A stretch of 64,000 bases of DNA from Gigaspora margarita. Lineage: Eukaryota > Glomeromycota > Glomeromycetes > Diversisporales > Gigasporaceae. The DNA is taken from assembly GCA_009809945.1 (NCBI GenBank), contig WTPW01001235.1, positions 69,209-133,208 on the forward strand, read 5' to 3'. Positions 11,643-24,175 of this stretch are shown here, piece after piece (positions within the stretch are counted from its first letter, which is position 1; each line of letters starts with the position of its first letter). The notes beneath the pieces were generated by a model, which searched no databases, was not told where the DNA came from, and worked only from the letters and a program-made list of their open reading frames with translations. A program made the position numbers and the translations under genes.

Positions 11643-11973
11643 GGCGTCATCTGTTAAAACAGCCCATTTTTACAATTTTTTGAAAATGATTTTTTATTAA
11701 ATTCATATAATTTTAATATATTAGAAATTTTTTTAATTATAAATGAATTTGATTTGATAATAAAAAATCAAAATAATGTAAAAGAAAAACTATATGGTCT
11801 GCATAGGGCCAACACATTATGAGATTACCCAATAGTCACTTGCTACTTTAACCAATCAAAATTGTTAAATTTGAATAATCCCAGATCAGTTAAAAAATCA
11901 AACCAAATAATTAAGTACAATTTTTTCAAAATAAGAAATATATAAAAAATGGGCTTTTTAATAGATGACACCC
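11643..11973. mobile_element. TA-flanked MITE
   Basis: The termini are GGCGTCATCTGTTAAAAC and, from the right, GGGTGTCATCTATTAAAA; both continue into GCCCATTTTT. TA is present at both borders (11641-11642 and 11974-11975). The interior is AT-rich with no ORF. TA duplication and inward-pointing ends suggest the Tc1/mariner/pogo group. Confidence 0.78.
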
Positions 11974-11975
11974 TA

Positions 11976-12380
11976 TATAATATTATTAAAAACAAACTAA
12001 ATAATTTTATACTTTAAGTATTTCTATTTCAAATAGACAATTTACTAATCAATATAACAAAAAATATAATTCAAACTTCTGAATAATTTGCTATTATATT
12101 TTCTAACCTAATTATTTCTTACTAATCAATACAATTATATAAAAAACTCCCTTAGCACTATATCCTTTAGCCTTGTTATACTATTGTAATATTACTGGTT
12201 TTGTTTCTGGTATAACGATAATATCTATAGTTTTACTAACAAAATATTGTGTTTAGATAAATACTATAATTGGCTATAATTTCATCAAAGTAGGACCATT
12301 AATATTATATAAACATATTGTGATTAATTTAATATCCTACAAGTGTTGTAGGGCGCACTAGTGCCCTTTTCAAACAAACA
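11976..12380. other. Non-coding, no gene seen
   Basis: AT-rich sequence between a MITE and the tandem-repeat array; nothing recognisable. Confidence 0.5.
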
Positions 12381-14310
12381 AAGTGCCTATAATGAATGAA
12401 ACTCAATTTTTTAAGTTCCACTACAGATTTTACTATACCAGTAATGAATTATTTTGTATTAGACTTATTGTAATTTCTATTGTGAATTACTATAAAAAAT
12501 TCTGTTACAAACCTACTCGATGGATAATATGTTTTGGAGTTTGATTAAATTTTTGTAGTTTATTATGAATTACTGTTAAAATTTTTATATAAAGCTTGCA
12601 CGCTATTCTAATGATCACAATACAGTATTAGGATTGAGTTAGTTCACATTTGAATTATTTTGGTTTCTATTATGTGTTATAGTTATTCTAGAAATACATA
12701 GTATATGACTCATTAACACATGTTATTAATGTTATCCACATCTCAGTAATCTGATTTCAAAATACAAAGTGCCCATAATAAATGAAACTCCCTTTTTTTA
12801 AATTTTATTAAATGATTCACTATTCCAATAACAATGAAAAAGGTGAATTATTTTGAATTAGAATTAGCATAATTCAATTGTGAGTTACTATAAAATATAC
12901 TTTTACAAACCTACTCAATAGATAATACATTTTAAGGTTGAGTTTGATCAAATTATTATGGTTTCTATCATGAATTATTGTTAAAAATTCTCCAACAAAA
13001 CTTGTGTGCTATTCTAATAATCACAATATAGAGTTAGAATTGAGTTAGTTCACATTGGATTATTATGTTTTCTATCATGTGTTACTGTTACAAACCTTAC
13101 TATTTTGGTAATACATGGTATGTGACCCACTAATGTACATTATTAATGTTATCTACATCTCAGTTAATCTAATTTCAAATATATAAAGTGCCTATAATGA
13201 ACAAAAACACTATTTTTAAATTCTGCTACAGAACTTACTATTCTAGTAATGATAAAAAGGTGAATTATTTTGTATTAGAATTATCATAATTTCTATCATG
13301 AATTACTATAAAAAAAATTCTGCTACAAACTTACTTAACAGATACCGTATATTCCCAAAAATAAGCTACCTTTTTTAGGCCAAAAATTACACAAAAAAAC
13401 AGGGGGTAGCTTATTTTTAGCATATAGATATTTTTGGAAAAAATTGAAAAACGTACTAATAAAAAGTTGTCCAAATAACACCAAATTTTACTATAGGTGT
13501 ATTTTGATGTGCTAAACAACTTTATTTAATCGAACTTTTGAAGTTTACTTAGTATAAAAAAAAGTTTTATATGTAGCAACTGCTAATGCTTTTTTTTGAG
13601 ATTTTTGAAAAAAAACAGGAGGTAGCTTATTTTCAGAGTAGCTTATTTTCGGGAATATATGGTAATACATTTTAAGATTGAGTTTGATCAAATTATTGTG
13701 GCATCTATTATGAATTACTATTAAAAATTCTCATACAAAGTTTGTGCACTATTCTAATAATCACAATATGAAATAGAGTTGAGTTAGTTCACATTAGAAT
13801 TATTAGGGTTTTTTATCATATAACTGTTATAAACCTTACTATTTTGGCAAAACACAGTATATGACTTACTAACACATATTATTAATGTTATTCACATCTC
13901 AGTTAATCCAATTTTAAAGATACAAAGTGGCTATAATGAACAAAACTCAATTTTTTAAATTAGCTACAGAACTTACTATTCCAGTAATGATTAAAAGGTG
14001 AATTATTTGTATTAGAATTTCCATAATTTCTATCATGAATTACTATAAAATATTCTGTTCAAACCTACTTAACAGATAATATATTTTACAAAATTTGTAA
14101 TAATTACAATACAGAGTTAGAGTTTAGTTAGTTCGCATTGTAATTACTATAGTTTCTATCATGTGTTACTGTTATAAACTTTATTATTTTGGTGATATAC
14201 AGTATGTGATCTACTAACACATATTATTAACATTATCCACAACTTATTCAATCAAATTTTAAAGATACAAAATGCACATAACAAATAAAACTCAATTTTT
14301 TAAAGAACAA
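12381..14310. repeat. Diverged tandem repeat, about four units of 350-420 bp
   Basis: A unit starting AAGTGCCTATAATGAATGAAACTC recurs at about 12381, 12767, 13186, 13925 and 14271. Each unit carries the same ordered landmarks: TACTATNCCAGTAATGA, a GAATTACTATAAAA block, CAGATAATACATTTTAAG, GATCACAATA and CATCTCAGTTAATC. The third unit is longer because a TA-type MITE lies in it. Copies are visibly diverged, so the array is old. No coding frame is conserved. Confidence 0.85.
13345..13662. mobile_element. TA-flanked MITE inserted in the tandem repeat, with empty sites alongside
   Basis: The termini are CCGTATATTCCCAAAAATAA and, from the right, CCATATATTCCCGAAAATAA, followed by GCTACC. TA borders are at 13343-13344 and 13663-13664. 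Neighbouring repeat units show the uninterrupted site CAGATAATACATTTTAAG (near 12930 and 14075), so the insertion and TA duplication can be read directly. Confidence 0.92.
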
Positions 14311-15042
14311 ATAGATTGAGAACTAATTTAATATTTATTAAAAAAAATTCAATCATATTTTTGATTACTATATCCAAAAAAACTATAATTAGAGCATGAA
14401 AAAATTTATCAGTTAAGCAATTACTAATTTTAATTATAAATCTAATTTGCATAATAAATGTATAACAGATTTGTTATTTATTCAAAATCTATCAATTACT
14501 ATGAATTATTCTCACAAATACATACTCTTAAATGCTAAAATTCATTTATACACCATACTTACCAAACAAACAATTAAACATTCACAGAACATAATACTAT
14601 ATGACATAAGGGCCATTAATGCTAATGACTTATATTTGATATAATCAATATTGTGAATTTCTCTTGATATGTGATTGTGACCATTTATACCATCTAATTT
14701 TTATACATGCAAAATAATTGGTAAAAATATACAGGACACTCATAAAAGATAATAATTTATTATAAGGAAATAAAAAAATTTTATTTTTATTTTTGGGTAA
14801 TATCAGCTCTTTCTACTATAAAGACCCATATTATTTATCTTAAAATTTAATTATACTTATACAAGAAATGATTTTTTAAATATATATAACTAACCAAACC
14901 TTTTACTTCAAAAAAATACCTCAAATTTTTGCAAACAATTATCTAATAATCTTCTTATTTGGTTTAGCAAGGAACAATCCAAATCCAATACTAATATAAA
15001 TAAAAAAAATATAAAATTTAATATCTAAAACAACATGTACTA
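14311..15042. other. Non-coding, no gene seen
   Basis: AT-rich sequence. A 65-codon open frame at 14447-14644 has no recognisable features and looks like chance. Confidence 0.5.
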
Positions 15043-15586
15043 TTATATATTTCCAAAAATAAGCTACTAATAAAATATTCTTTGTTTTGATTCAAAAATT
15101 TAAAAACTTGTCTTACTCAAAAATAAGCCAACTTTCTTATTGATAATAGTTACTGCATAGTAAAGCCCAAAGTTTACTATACAAATTAATTATAATTGCT
15201 TAAGTAATTATGTTAGAATATTAAAATGCATATACTCTAAAATTTTTATGCAAATCAGAAAACTTTTTATTATTTGACTTATAATTTTTACTTTTGATAA
15301 AAAATTAAAAATTTTTTAAAAAATATATTTAATAGACATAAAAATTAACTGTTAAATAATAAAAAGTTCTCTAATTCTATAAAATTTTAGAGAATATGTA
15401 TTTGATCTTCTAAATATATTTACTTAAAGCTCTTATAATTAATTTATATCGTAAAATTTGGACTGTACTATATAGAGACTACTTGTGATTTCTCAAAAAT
15501 TTTCTTTTATCCATAAATAAGCTACTCCTGATTATTTGTATAGTTTATTGCCCAAAAAATAGTAGTTTATTTTTGGAAATATACAG
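15043..15586. mobile_element. TA-flanked MITE, same family as 13345-13662
   Basis: The termini TTATATATTTCCAAAAATAA and, from the right, CTGTATATTTCCAAAAATAA continue into GCTACT/ACTACT, matching the 13345 family. TA lies at 15041-15042 and 15587-15588. Further copies of AATAAGCTACT/AATAAGCCAAC occur inside. Confidence 0.78.
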
Positions 15587-15724
15587 TAAATCTAGTTTTT
15601 TAATATGCAAATTATATAAAAATATAATAATAAACTTCAATAACAATATTAATAACTATTTAAATACCCAAATATTTATTATTAATGAATAATGAAACTA
15701 TTTATTAGATAATTTCTAATTGTT

Positions 15725-16860
15725 GAATTGACAATTGATGAAAACCTCCTGATAATTGATAAAATCTATAATGAATTCATAAAATCTATAATGAATTAAT
15801 AAAACCTATAACAAAATCTGATGAGCAATATTTATACAAGATAGAGTTATTGCCACATTTATAAAAGTTAAAAAGGTATTTTAATAATAATAACAATAAG
15901 AGCTAAAAAATATATATTTAACAAAACAGACAATAATACATAATTAATAATCAATAGAGAATCAATATCGACTAGAAATCAGAAACTGATATAAGTCTGG
16001 AGTATAAAATAATTTTTTTATATCAGCCAATCAGTTTTCAATAATGCGATATTTGTTGTGTTGCACAAATATGCAAATGGCAACAAATGGAAATTGCAAA
16101 GTTACAATTTGATATTCTGATTAATACTGTATCAAAAACAGAATTTTGCTATTATTTTGTATAGAATTTAAGAGTTCTCCACTATGCTTCAGACAATTAT
16201 ATAACAATATATACATATTAATAAATCTACTATATTATGCATTGTTATTTTACTTATTTCAAATAACAAATCAAAAAAAGAAATTAAATTTTGTAGATAA
16301 ACAAAAGCATATAAAAATAGAAATTTAGGGTTAAATATTAGTATTGAAGACACAATAATAGAATAGTATTTATAATATATAAAATTTTATTTCTATTATT
16401 TTTAATTAGTACAACAAGGTCAATTTAAATACTGGTTTTTAAGTATTTTTGCTCCTCTTTCTTCTTTTGCACATGTTTAAAATCTATATTAGACTAATAC
16501 ATATTCAACCAAAATAAATACATGCTCATTAAGGCACAAATTTTGCCTATTTCAAATTAATTTGACATAAATTTGATCATACATAAAAAAAGAAAAAAGC
16601 TAATAAATCTTATATGTTTTGAACCAATTTAAGATTTAGTATATCCCAAGATCATTATACAATATTATTTTGTTGTTTAATTACTAGCTGAATCAGTTGC
16701 CAATATTTTACCAATTATTAGAAGTTTTATCAAGTGTTTTTATTATAGGTTTCATAATTTGTTATAGGTTTTATCAATTTGTTATAGGCTTTGTTAATTT
16801 GATATAGACTTTGTTAATTATTAGAGTTTTGTTAATTATCAAGGTTTCATTATGATGAAA
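15725..16860. mobile_element. Foldback element with terminal arrays of about 20-bp repeats
   Basis: The left part repeats ATAAAACCTATAAYRAATT-type units (15755-15815). The right part (16715-16850) carries at least five inverted copies such as TTTGTTATAGGTTTTATCAA. The middle of about 0.9 kb is unrelated AT-rich sequence without a credible gene. I could not fix exact ends or a target duplication. Confidence 0.6.
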
Positions 16861-16989
16861 CTATAATAATATTATTTGTTATTGCAAAAATAATTTTGTC
16901 ATATATCATTAATTCAGACCAATTTTACTATATTAGAGAATTGAAACACTGTGATAGACAGAATTTTGATTATTAATTAATGTACCTAG

Positions 16990-17110
16990 TAGAGTAGTTG
17001 TACAAAAAATAGTGCATCAAAACCTCCAAAGATGAACTTGATAGTTAGAACCTCTGATTTGAAATAACTGAAGCTATTAAATATAATAAAAGTCTAAAGT
17101 CTGATCTATT
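16990..17110 (+). mobile_element. SINE-like fragment sharing a block with 50235-50300
   Basis: The block TTTGAAATAACTGAAG plus flanking sequence (CTGATCTATTTTATAAACTTATA) recurs near 50250 downstream of a tRNA-like head. This copy has no recognisable head of its own. Confidence 0.45.
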
Positions 17111-17196
17111 TTATAAACTTATAGGGCTGTATCTTTGATACATAGTATTTTTACCAATAAGTTGTTCTGTACTAAATGATACTAAACAGTCCTTAC

Positions 17197-17502
17197 CAGT
17201 GTTGGCATTTGGACTATGTCCAATAAAAATTTTATTTGGACATGAACAAATATAGACATGAACTAATCCAAATAGTGTTCATGTTCTTTCTATATTGAAA
17301 ATTTTAGAATATTCTAGACTTTTACCCAAGTTTTAGCCTTAATTTTGTTTTATATTCAGAATATTTTGGAGCTGTAGCCTATGCATTTTATTTGGATTAA
17401 GTGTCTTATGTCCAATAAAATAATATAGACAATATGGATATAGTCCATAAATGTTCATGTCCAATGGTCCATATTGTCTATGTCCATATTTTGCCATCAC
17501 TG
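17197..17502. mobile_element. hAT-type MITE
   Basis: The ends CAGTGTTGGCATTTGGAC and, from the right, CAGTGATGGCAAAATATGG fit YARNG. The 8-bp target duplication GTCCTTAC is exact (17189-17196, 17503-17510). The interior repeats GGACAT/ATGTCC motifs in both orientations. Related to the shorter element at 44849-44990. Confidence 0.9.
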
Positions 17503-17697
17503 GTCCTTACTAAAAGCCAAAGATTTGGAGTGCATACTAGAATTCTGGATAGTTAAAATAGACAAGCCAGATATAGTCTAAGAAGTAATTATAAATAACA
17601 TAGTAGTGGATAGCTTAGTGCAGCTAGTATATATATATTTTTTAAAAAGTGAACTCATTGTTCATGTATTCTTTATTAACATTTATATTGATCATTA

Positions 17698-17946
17698 TAT
17701 GGAGGTGAGTTAGTAAAAAAGGGACAATTTTTTCTAAGTAAAAGTTTTCTTGACTTTAAACTTAAATATTTTAACAATATCTTAATAAATTTAATAAAAT
17801 TTTTTTATTTTAATTCTATATAATTTCAAGATTAAAATAAAAAATTTTTTAGCAAATTTGATTAAATAGTTGTTAAGATATTTAAATTTAAAAATCAAAA
17901 AAAATTACTAAAAATGATTTGTTTCTTTTCTACTGACTCACCCCTA
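17698..17946. mobile_element. Palindromic TA-type MITE
   Basis: The ends GGAGGTGAGTTAGTAAAAAA and, from the right, GGGGTGAGTCAGTAGAAAAG pair. The pairing continues for most of the element through TTAAATATTTTAACA/TGTTAAGATATTTAAA. TA-rich DNA surrounds both ends, so the exact border is uncertain by a few bases. Confidence 0.65.
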
Positions 17947-18076
17947 TATATATAACTAGATACTGGACCTGTCATTAAACAATGGGCTTTGTTATTATTA
18001 TTTTGCAATAATATAAATAATTTTCTATTTTCTATTTCAATTACATATCATACAGTTATTAAATTTTATTATAATA

Positions 18077-18093
18077 CAAATATATTGTGTATT
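18077..18093. repeat. Target-site duplication of the LINE, left copy
   Basis: CAAATATATTGTGTATT occurs here and again at 22041-22057, exactly flanking the LINE. The left copy runs into an oligo-T tract, the LINE's poly-A tail on the minus strand. Confidence 0.9.
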
Positions 18094-18817
18094 TTTTTTT
18101 TTTACTTTACAACCTTGTGCTATTTATTAGAATTTTTATGTACAAAAAAATACAAAAACTACATCTAACTTTAATATAGGCTACTACCTGGCAACTCCTC
18201 TAGTGCCCAGATATGGTTGTTGTACTGATGTTTGTTAGTCTCCAAGCTATATATAACTTCACTTATATATTTCTTTGAGAACATATCCAGGTTCTCAGCT
18301 ACCTTTGTATTGTCCAACCAATCTAGTTACTTTCGCACCCACCAACTGATATCTTCCATACCCATAATTTGTTGAACTAATGAATTTTTTACCAGGACAG
18401 CCACTTTCACTACTTGTACTTGCTTCCTTCTTTTCCTATCTTCATATTCCAGTATACTTAATAAAGAAGGCCTTGAAACTGAAGAGGAGGCTGGCATGTT
18501 GAAATCCTCTCGACACTTTCTCTTCATCTTCCTGTTTATACCAACTAACTTCTCCTATCGAATAACCCAATCACATCTTTCTTTTCAAATTATATGATAA
18601 AAGCTCTCCTAGTAGACATACAAGACTCCATAGATACACAGATTCACTACTTTTTTGCTAAGCCCTATACAGTATAGCTGTGTCTACTTTTTCTTTTCTG
18701 CAATACCACTAATATACAGCTCCTTTCTATGTATCTTTTCTCCTTGTTGTTATCCAACAAAACTTTCTTCAAATCCCTAATATCTAATATAAACCTTGAT
18801 TTGTCTGTCAAAACTGT

Positions 18818-19060
18818 TCATGCTATTTTAAGTACTTGTACCTCCGTTTCTTGCCAAAGCTCTTCTAACAAACTACAATGTGCTAAATGACTAATGTTTT
18901 TTTTAATCTCCTCTGTATGCATATTACAGTTTGGAGATATGTATAACCAAGGTTTATGTATATGCAATTCTTCTAGTATTGGAAAAAGTTGAAAAATGCC
19001 TTTAATACATGAGACAAACATGAAACTGTTCTCCATTGATCTACATCTTGCTCCTCCCAA
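18818..19060 (-). pseudogene. LINE C-terminal Cys/His region
   Basis: The open segment reads PNCNMHTEEIKKNISHLAHC. This resembles the C-x-x-x-x-E-...-H-L-x-x-C pattern found after RNase H in many LINEs (zf-RVT-like). A further basic segment, MKRKCREDF..., lies at 18327-18527 near the 3' end. Function in known LINEs is nucleic-acid binding; here it is inferred from position and pattern only. Confidence 0.6.
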
Positions 19061-19243
19061 TTCTTTTAGTCTTTTCTATCTAAACAACCAGTTCAGCTCA
19101 TCTTCATTAAAACCACAATTTTGAGTAGGACTTCTTTTTGAAACAAGGCATTTTCCTTCATGAGATCTTTTTTTGAGTTGTATGATAAACTTCCATAAGC
19201 AGTCCTCGACCAACTTTACTTTCCAAAATAATGAGACATTCCA

Positions 19244-19720
19244 TTATGTGTTAGAACTGGGTGTCCATTTCCACTCCTCTTCAAGGTAAGCTACCTCCTT
19301 TGCAAGTTTGTCAGCCTTTTCATTCCAGAGTAAACCACTATGAGCTTTAACTTTGATTAAATCCAAAACAATTTCTTTAGCTTGAATTACTTCTACAATC
19401 TTGTCCAAAATTGATCTGTTCTTTAGCTTAAGCAGCTTTTTGAAGCTCTGTAATTTCAAGACTTTCTCAATACCTCTAATTGCAGATGAACTGTCTGTTT
19501 TAATTGTGACTCATGCGTATGATCTGGCTACTAACAGTAAACACAAAATTGCAACTAACTCTGGTCTCGTTAATGATAGCCAATCAACTACTCTAACTTT
19601 TCCAAATAAAACTACCAACTTTTCCTCCCTATCCAGTTGTACCTAGGCAGCACCCATCCTATTTTCCAAATCTGCTTTCTCTTTATACCATGAACCATCC
19701 ATGTAAAATATATAATCTGC
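19244..19720 (-). pseudogene. LINE RNase H domain
   Basis: Reading leftward, the strand carries a DGSWYKEKADLENRMGAA start, a TDSSSAIRGI block and KVKAHSGLLWNEKADKLAK. These are the first, middle and last conserved blocks of RNase H (acidic D, D and the H...D region). The first block is not in one frame with the rest: at least one stop follows MGAA. The domain follows RT, as in RNase H-bearing LINEs. Confidence 0.88.
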
Positions 19721-20889
19721 TCTATCCTCCTCAATATTCTTTACCACCAAATCCTTTAGTAACTCACTAATTCTACTACCTAAATTCTGCTTCTCAATAA
19801 CTCCAATTTATACAGTCTAATCTCCACTGTCTCCATAGCTTCTTCTGTGAAACTGCGATCTCTTGTCACTAACTAAAAAGAAACAATTGTAGTAACTTAA
19901 AGGAAATATCAAGTGCCAATTATTTTCTTTTCTAAAGACCCACTTATTGATTTTACATGTTCATTTTGGTCTACTACAAACTGGCAGTCATTTTTCTTTC
20001 CTTTACTATTTAGCTGATATCCTCTATATCTTTTGATCCTAACTGATCCTTTTTTCTTATATACCTCTAACCAATGATCTACTACCATTTTGCATTTCAA
20101 CTTTTTGTCTACTTGGCCTAACAGAATCTGGTCCAAATTCTTCTCCAGTTGTGTAGTAAGACTACATGATTTTTCACCTCTAGCTTGTATTCTTTCTTAA
20201 GTTTCTTTGAATCTGAACTTCTTAAAACTACTTTCTCAAGTCTAGAAAACCAACATAGAACCTTTCCCTTCATACTTCTTTCTCTTGAAACCTTGATCTG
20301 TTTTTATATTATTAATTCACTTCCAGTCAGGTCTAAGATTTGATTTAAACCAACAATCTCTAAATCAATTCTTGCTTTTACTGATTGTTTCACCAACTTT
20401 TTTTCAAGCAGATCTGTAAGTAACTAATTTTCTTTTACCCTTTCCTCCTGGCAACTCCTTACTTCAAATTTCAAATTAATTGCTTTACACTTCTCTATTA
20501 TGTTACATGTCAAGTTTCCTCTCCAAAGTTTAACATACTCACTACTAAACTAACTGCTTCACATGTTCTTCAAAATACCAACTTTGATAGCACCTTGCTT
20601 TATTTTCATTTCTGCAAGGATGCCTACTGTTTTGCAACTGTTCAATGTTTTAAATATGCTTGTTGCTTGCTTGGTTAGAAGTGTACTTGCTAAAGATTTG
20701 AAATTCAGAACACCTCTGTAAAAAAAAGATCATTTGGAGCAGTTTGAGCAAGCTCTAGCCTTCTTTTGTATAAACAAATTAATGGCTAGTAAATAAATTC
20801 CAACTCCTTCTCTGAGAGTGTTGCAGTCTGTAAAATGTACTCTAACTTTGGTAGAAGAACCTGATTATTTATATAACTGAGATGGCTAG

Positions 20890-22010
20890 CTATAACCTAT
20901 TTTTTTCTAGCACATATATGAATGTGCCAACTATACTTCTAGCTATCCGTTTAATATTCACTAACTCTTTGGATATAGATAAGTAGACACCCAAAAACTT
21001 TATATTACAAAGTTTTTTTTCTGCTACCAGTTTGGTCTTACAGAATGAAATGTTTCTATCTTGACCCAAAAGCCCTGAGATCAAAACTACAAGCTTAGAT
21101 TTGCTACTATTTATTTCAATATTGTTAATATAAAAGAACTGTTCTGCTATTTCAATTGTTTTCTCCATTTGTTCCTTTGAAGTAGCAATTCATGTGGTAT
21201 TATCTGCATATACCAAATCTGCCTGATATACACTTGAAAACTTTTTACAATTCTATTTGCATTGAGGTTACTTACTTTTGCTATAAAACCTAGATCTTTA
21301 TCCCTTTGCACTCTTTCTAACAAAGGATCATAAAAAATACGCTAGACCATGGGAGAAATCACCCCCTTCTGATCAATTCTATCCTCTGCTATAAATGACC
21401 ATAGCTCATAATTACTCTCATACCTCTACTTTTATACAAATTGATAATAAACTTGATTAAAATTCGTGGAATTTTGATTCTTTGAAGTGCTTTTTCTAAC
21501 ATTAAAAGGCTAATAGAATTGAAAGTCTTTTTTATACCCTGAAAAAGGAGCCATAATTCCTTACTCTTCTCTTGGACCTCTTCTAATAGCACATTTAATA
21601 TATGAATAGGCTTCTCTGTTGAGTCTTCTGGCAAACTAGCGAAATTTGGGCCTTGAAGAATATTTTTTTCAATACAAACTTTGCTTAACCTTTTGGTTAT
21701 AACTCTAGTAACACATTTGCGAAATGCTTCTAATAATGTGGTTGGTCTAACCCTTCTGAGATCAAACCCCCCAATCTTCATATTTGGGTATTGTATGTAT
21801 CTGTGCTACTTTCCACTTGTCCAAAATGCAGCCCCTCACCAAACAAAGATTTGCAACGTTTTTAAAAATAACCTGAACTTTATGGTTTGCCTTCTTAATT
21901 AACTTATAAGTTACATTAGATATTCCTGAAGCTAATTTCAGTTTCATCTTGTTGAGCATTATCATCCATTTTTCTACATCTATTGGAGATAAAACTGGGT
22001 TTTACTATTC
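20890..22010 (-). pseudogene. LINE reverse transcriptase
   Basis: Segments show RRVRPTTLLEAFRKCVTRV (the RPI-x-LL block), a KTFNSI block where family members have KAFDS, then YADN in place of the usual YADD near 21210. INNIEINSSKSKLVV follows (the N-x-KS block), then FLGVYLS. The fingers region at 21762-21965 includes GISNVTYKLIKKA. The reading frame changes several times between these parts and stops occur, for instance within the segment right after YADN. Non-LTR RT of a 5'-truncated copy. Confidence 0.9.
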
Positions 22011-22057
22011 CTCTTTGACTCTATTTAAAGGCTAGTACACCAAATATATTGTGTATT

Positions 22058-22675
22058 ACATTATATTAATTATATTAATTCATATAACAATTTTTTATTT
22101 TTTTATTATGAATTTCTTAATATAGGAATGATACAACTTTCTTTCTTGTAAAATCTTTGATCAAAAATTAAAAACGCTTATTCGTCAAAGGAAAAAAATG
22201 TTCTTTAATGGATCAAAATTAATATGATTGTTTAACTGTGCTTAAAAATCCAAACAATTTACATAACCAAATTTTAAATTAAATAACTCATAATTTAAAA
22301 TTCATTATGTTGGCATAATTAAAAACTTTATCCAATTAAACTGATTGAAAATAACCAAGGGCACAAGCTTATTATAAAATAAAATAAATTGTGCCATGTA
22401 CCAAATAATGAAGCATGCTAGTCAAAACAAAAACCTGGTAAATGATTTTTTTTTATTATAATTATTTTCTTTTAATTATAATAAATTTTTAACATACAAT
22501 TAAAAAATTTGTATATGGTATTGTTTTATCTTGCAAATAGTGTTAATGATGCCATTCATGAGTATGTTCATGAATAGAGTGTTTCAAAAGTACATTAGAC
22601 CTGAAAATTATTGAAATCATCAATTTGGTATTAATTCAAGTGAATTTAATATTACACTTTGCAAGAAAAAGAGGT
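22058..22675. other. Non-coding, no gene seen
   Basis: AT-rich spacer between the LINE and the next element; nothing recognisable. Confidence 0.5.
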
Positions 22676-22683
22676 GTAGATAG

Positions 22684-24167
22684 CAGTGTTAGAAATCTTA
22701 TGTTCTCATGTTCTCATAAGAACATCACTTTAAATTTGAGAACATTTACAAAATTTAAGATGTTCTCTATTAAATTTTTTTTGAGAACATTAAGTTTGAA
22801 AATATGTTCTCTATGTAAATATATAAAGTAATAAAAAATTATTTATTAATATAGTAGTTTAAATAATTAAGTTCATAAATATTTAATTGTTAGTTGTTAA
22901 AATAGAAGACAATTTAGTATTTTTGAATTAAAGAAAGATTTTGGATAATATAATTTATTGGGTTATCCATTCCCAGGTTTGGTATAATATAATTGTATAG
23001 CTACATTATTTTACAGTACTGGATAGCAAAATGTATCCACTTTTATTAATAAAACTTTAAATCATTATAACTTTTTTAAAACAAGTTAAATCAAAAAACC
23101 CTTTGGTAAATTAATAGATTTTTTGCTAAACTACATTTCTGTCAAAGGATTTTTATTACATTTTGTTTTAAAGAAGTTATTAAAAATTAAAGTTTATAAT
23201 GATTTTAAAAATTGGCATTTAATATAAAAAAAAAATATATATATTTAATTGACCAATTAGAATCAATTGCATCAAACTTAGCCAATCTGAATTGATTATT
23301 TAAGTATCAAAAATTTGTGCTCTATATAAATAGAGTGGATGTCTTATGCTGTCCAGTTCTATACAAACTTTGATATACTAGTACATATAATATTATTATA
23401 CTATTATTATATCAAATATTAATTAAATCAATATTTAATATAAGTTTTCAGAGAGCTAAACTTACTATAATGATAACATAAATTTTTTACAAGAAAATTA
23501 CTTAGCAAAATCTTTAGTTATTAAAATTTTAAACTTTAGTACTATATTTTAAAATTTATATTAAAAATATTTTGAATTTATAAATTTACTAAATTCATTA
23601 TAGTGAAGAAGAATAATACATTATATTTATTATATTTAATTATTTATTTAAATATTTAAGAAACATTAAAGGCTTATCTAAAAACTAAATAAACAAGCTG
23701 GATTAAACCAATAACATCTATGATATTATAAAAGCCTAAAATATTAAATTGCTTTTTTTTTAAAAAAAAATAAATATATGAATTATAGTTTTATTTTTTA
23801 AATAATTTTGCTTTGTTTATAAATTTTAGTTAAATAAATTATATTCTTTATTATTTTACCATTAATAATTTTTTAAATATATTAATTAAAAATAAAAATT
23901 AAAAAATAAATAAAAGAAGTTTAAAAGTATAAGTTAAGAGAGAGAATAAGAGAAAGAAATAATTGCAAAAAGAGAAAGTGAGTGTGAAAAAGAGAAAGAG
24001 AGAGAGAAAAAGGGAAAGAAAAAGAAAAAGAAAAAGAGAGAGAGAAGAAGAAGGAGAGAGAGAAAAATTTTTTTTTATTTGAGAACACAAATAAATTTTT
24101 GAGAACATTAAATTAAATAAATATGTTCTCATGAGAACATTAATTTCAAAACAGATTTCTAACACTG
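22684..24167. mobile_element. hAT-type non-autonomous element, 1.48 kb
   Basis: The ends CAGTGTTAGAAATCTT and, from the right, CAGTGTTAGAAATCTG match over 15 bases and fit YARNG. GTAGATAG is duplicated exactly (22676-22683, 24168-24175). Subterminal copies of ATGTTCTCATAAGAACAT-like palindromes occur at both ends. The interior is AT-rich with no transposase, so it depends on a hAT transposase elsewhere. Confidence 0.93.
23935..24065. repeat. GA-rich microsatellite inside the 1.48-kb hAT-type element
   Basis: Purine-only runs of AGAGAGAG and AAAGAAAAAG. The minus strand gives a Leu/Phe/Ser-rich open frame that is a by-product of the repeat. Confidence 0.8.
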
Positions 24168-24175
24168 GTAGATAG

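Larger units (their letters stand above)
18094..22040 (-). mobile_element. LINE (non-LTR retrotransposon), 5'-truncated and decayed
   Basis: A 3.9-kb minus-strand element holds, in order, part of a reverse transcriptase, an RNase H domain and a Cys/His-containing C-terminal region. An oligo-T tract marks the 3' end at the left (about 18094-18103), and a perfect 17-bp target duplication flanks it. No apurinic-type endonuclease is present: the coding homology begins in the N-terminal RT region near 22010, so the copy is 5'-truncated. RT followed by RNase H is typical of I-, R1- and Tad1-like groups; I cannot assign the clade. Stops and frame changes are spread throughout, so it is a dead copy, yet the target duplication remains exact. 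Confidence 0.93.

Noticed and set aside
12381-14310. CRISPR array
   Set aside because: Units are long and diverged throughout, with no short exact repeats and unique spacers. The genome is eukaryotic.
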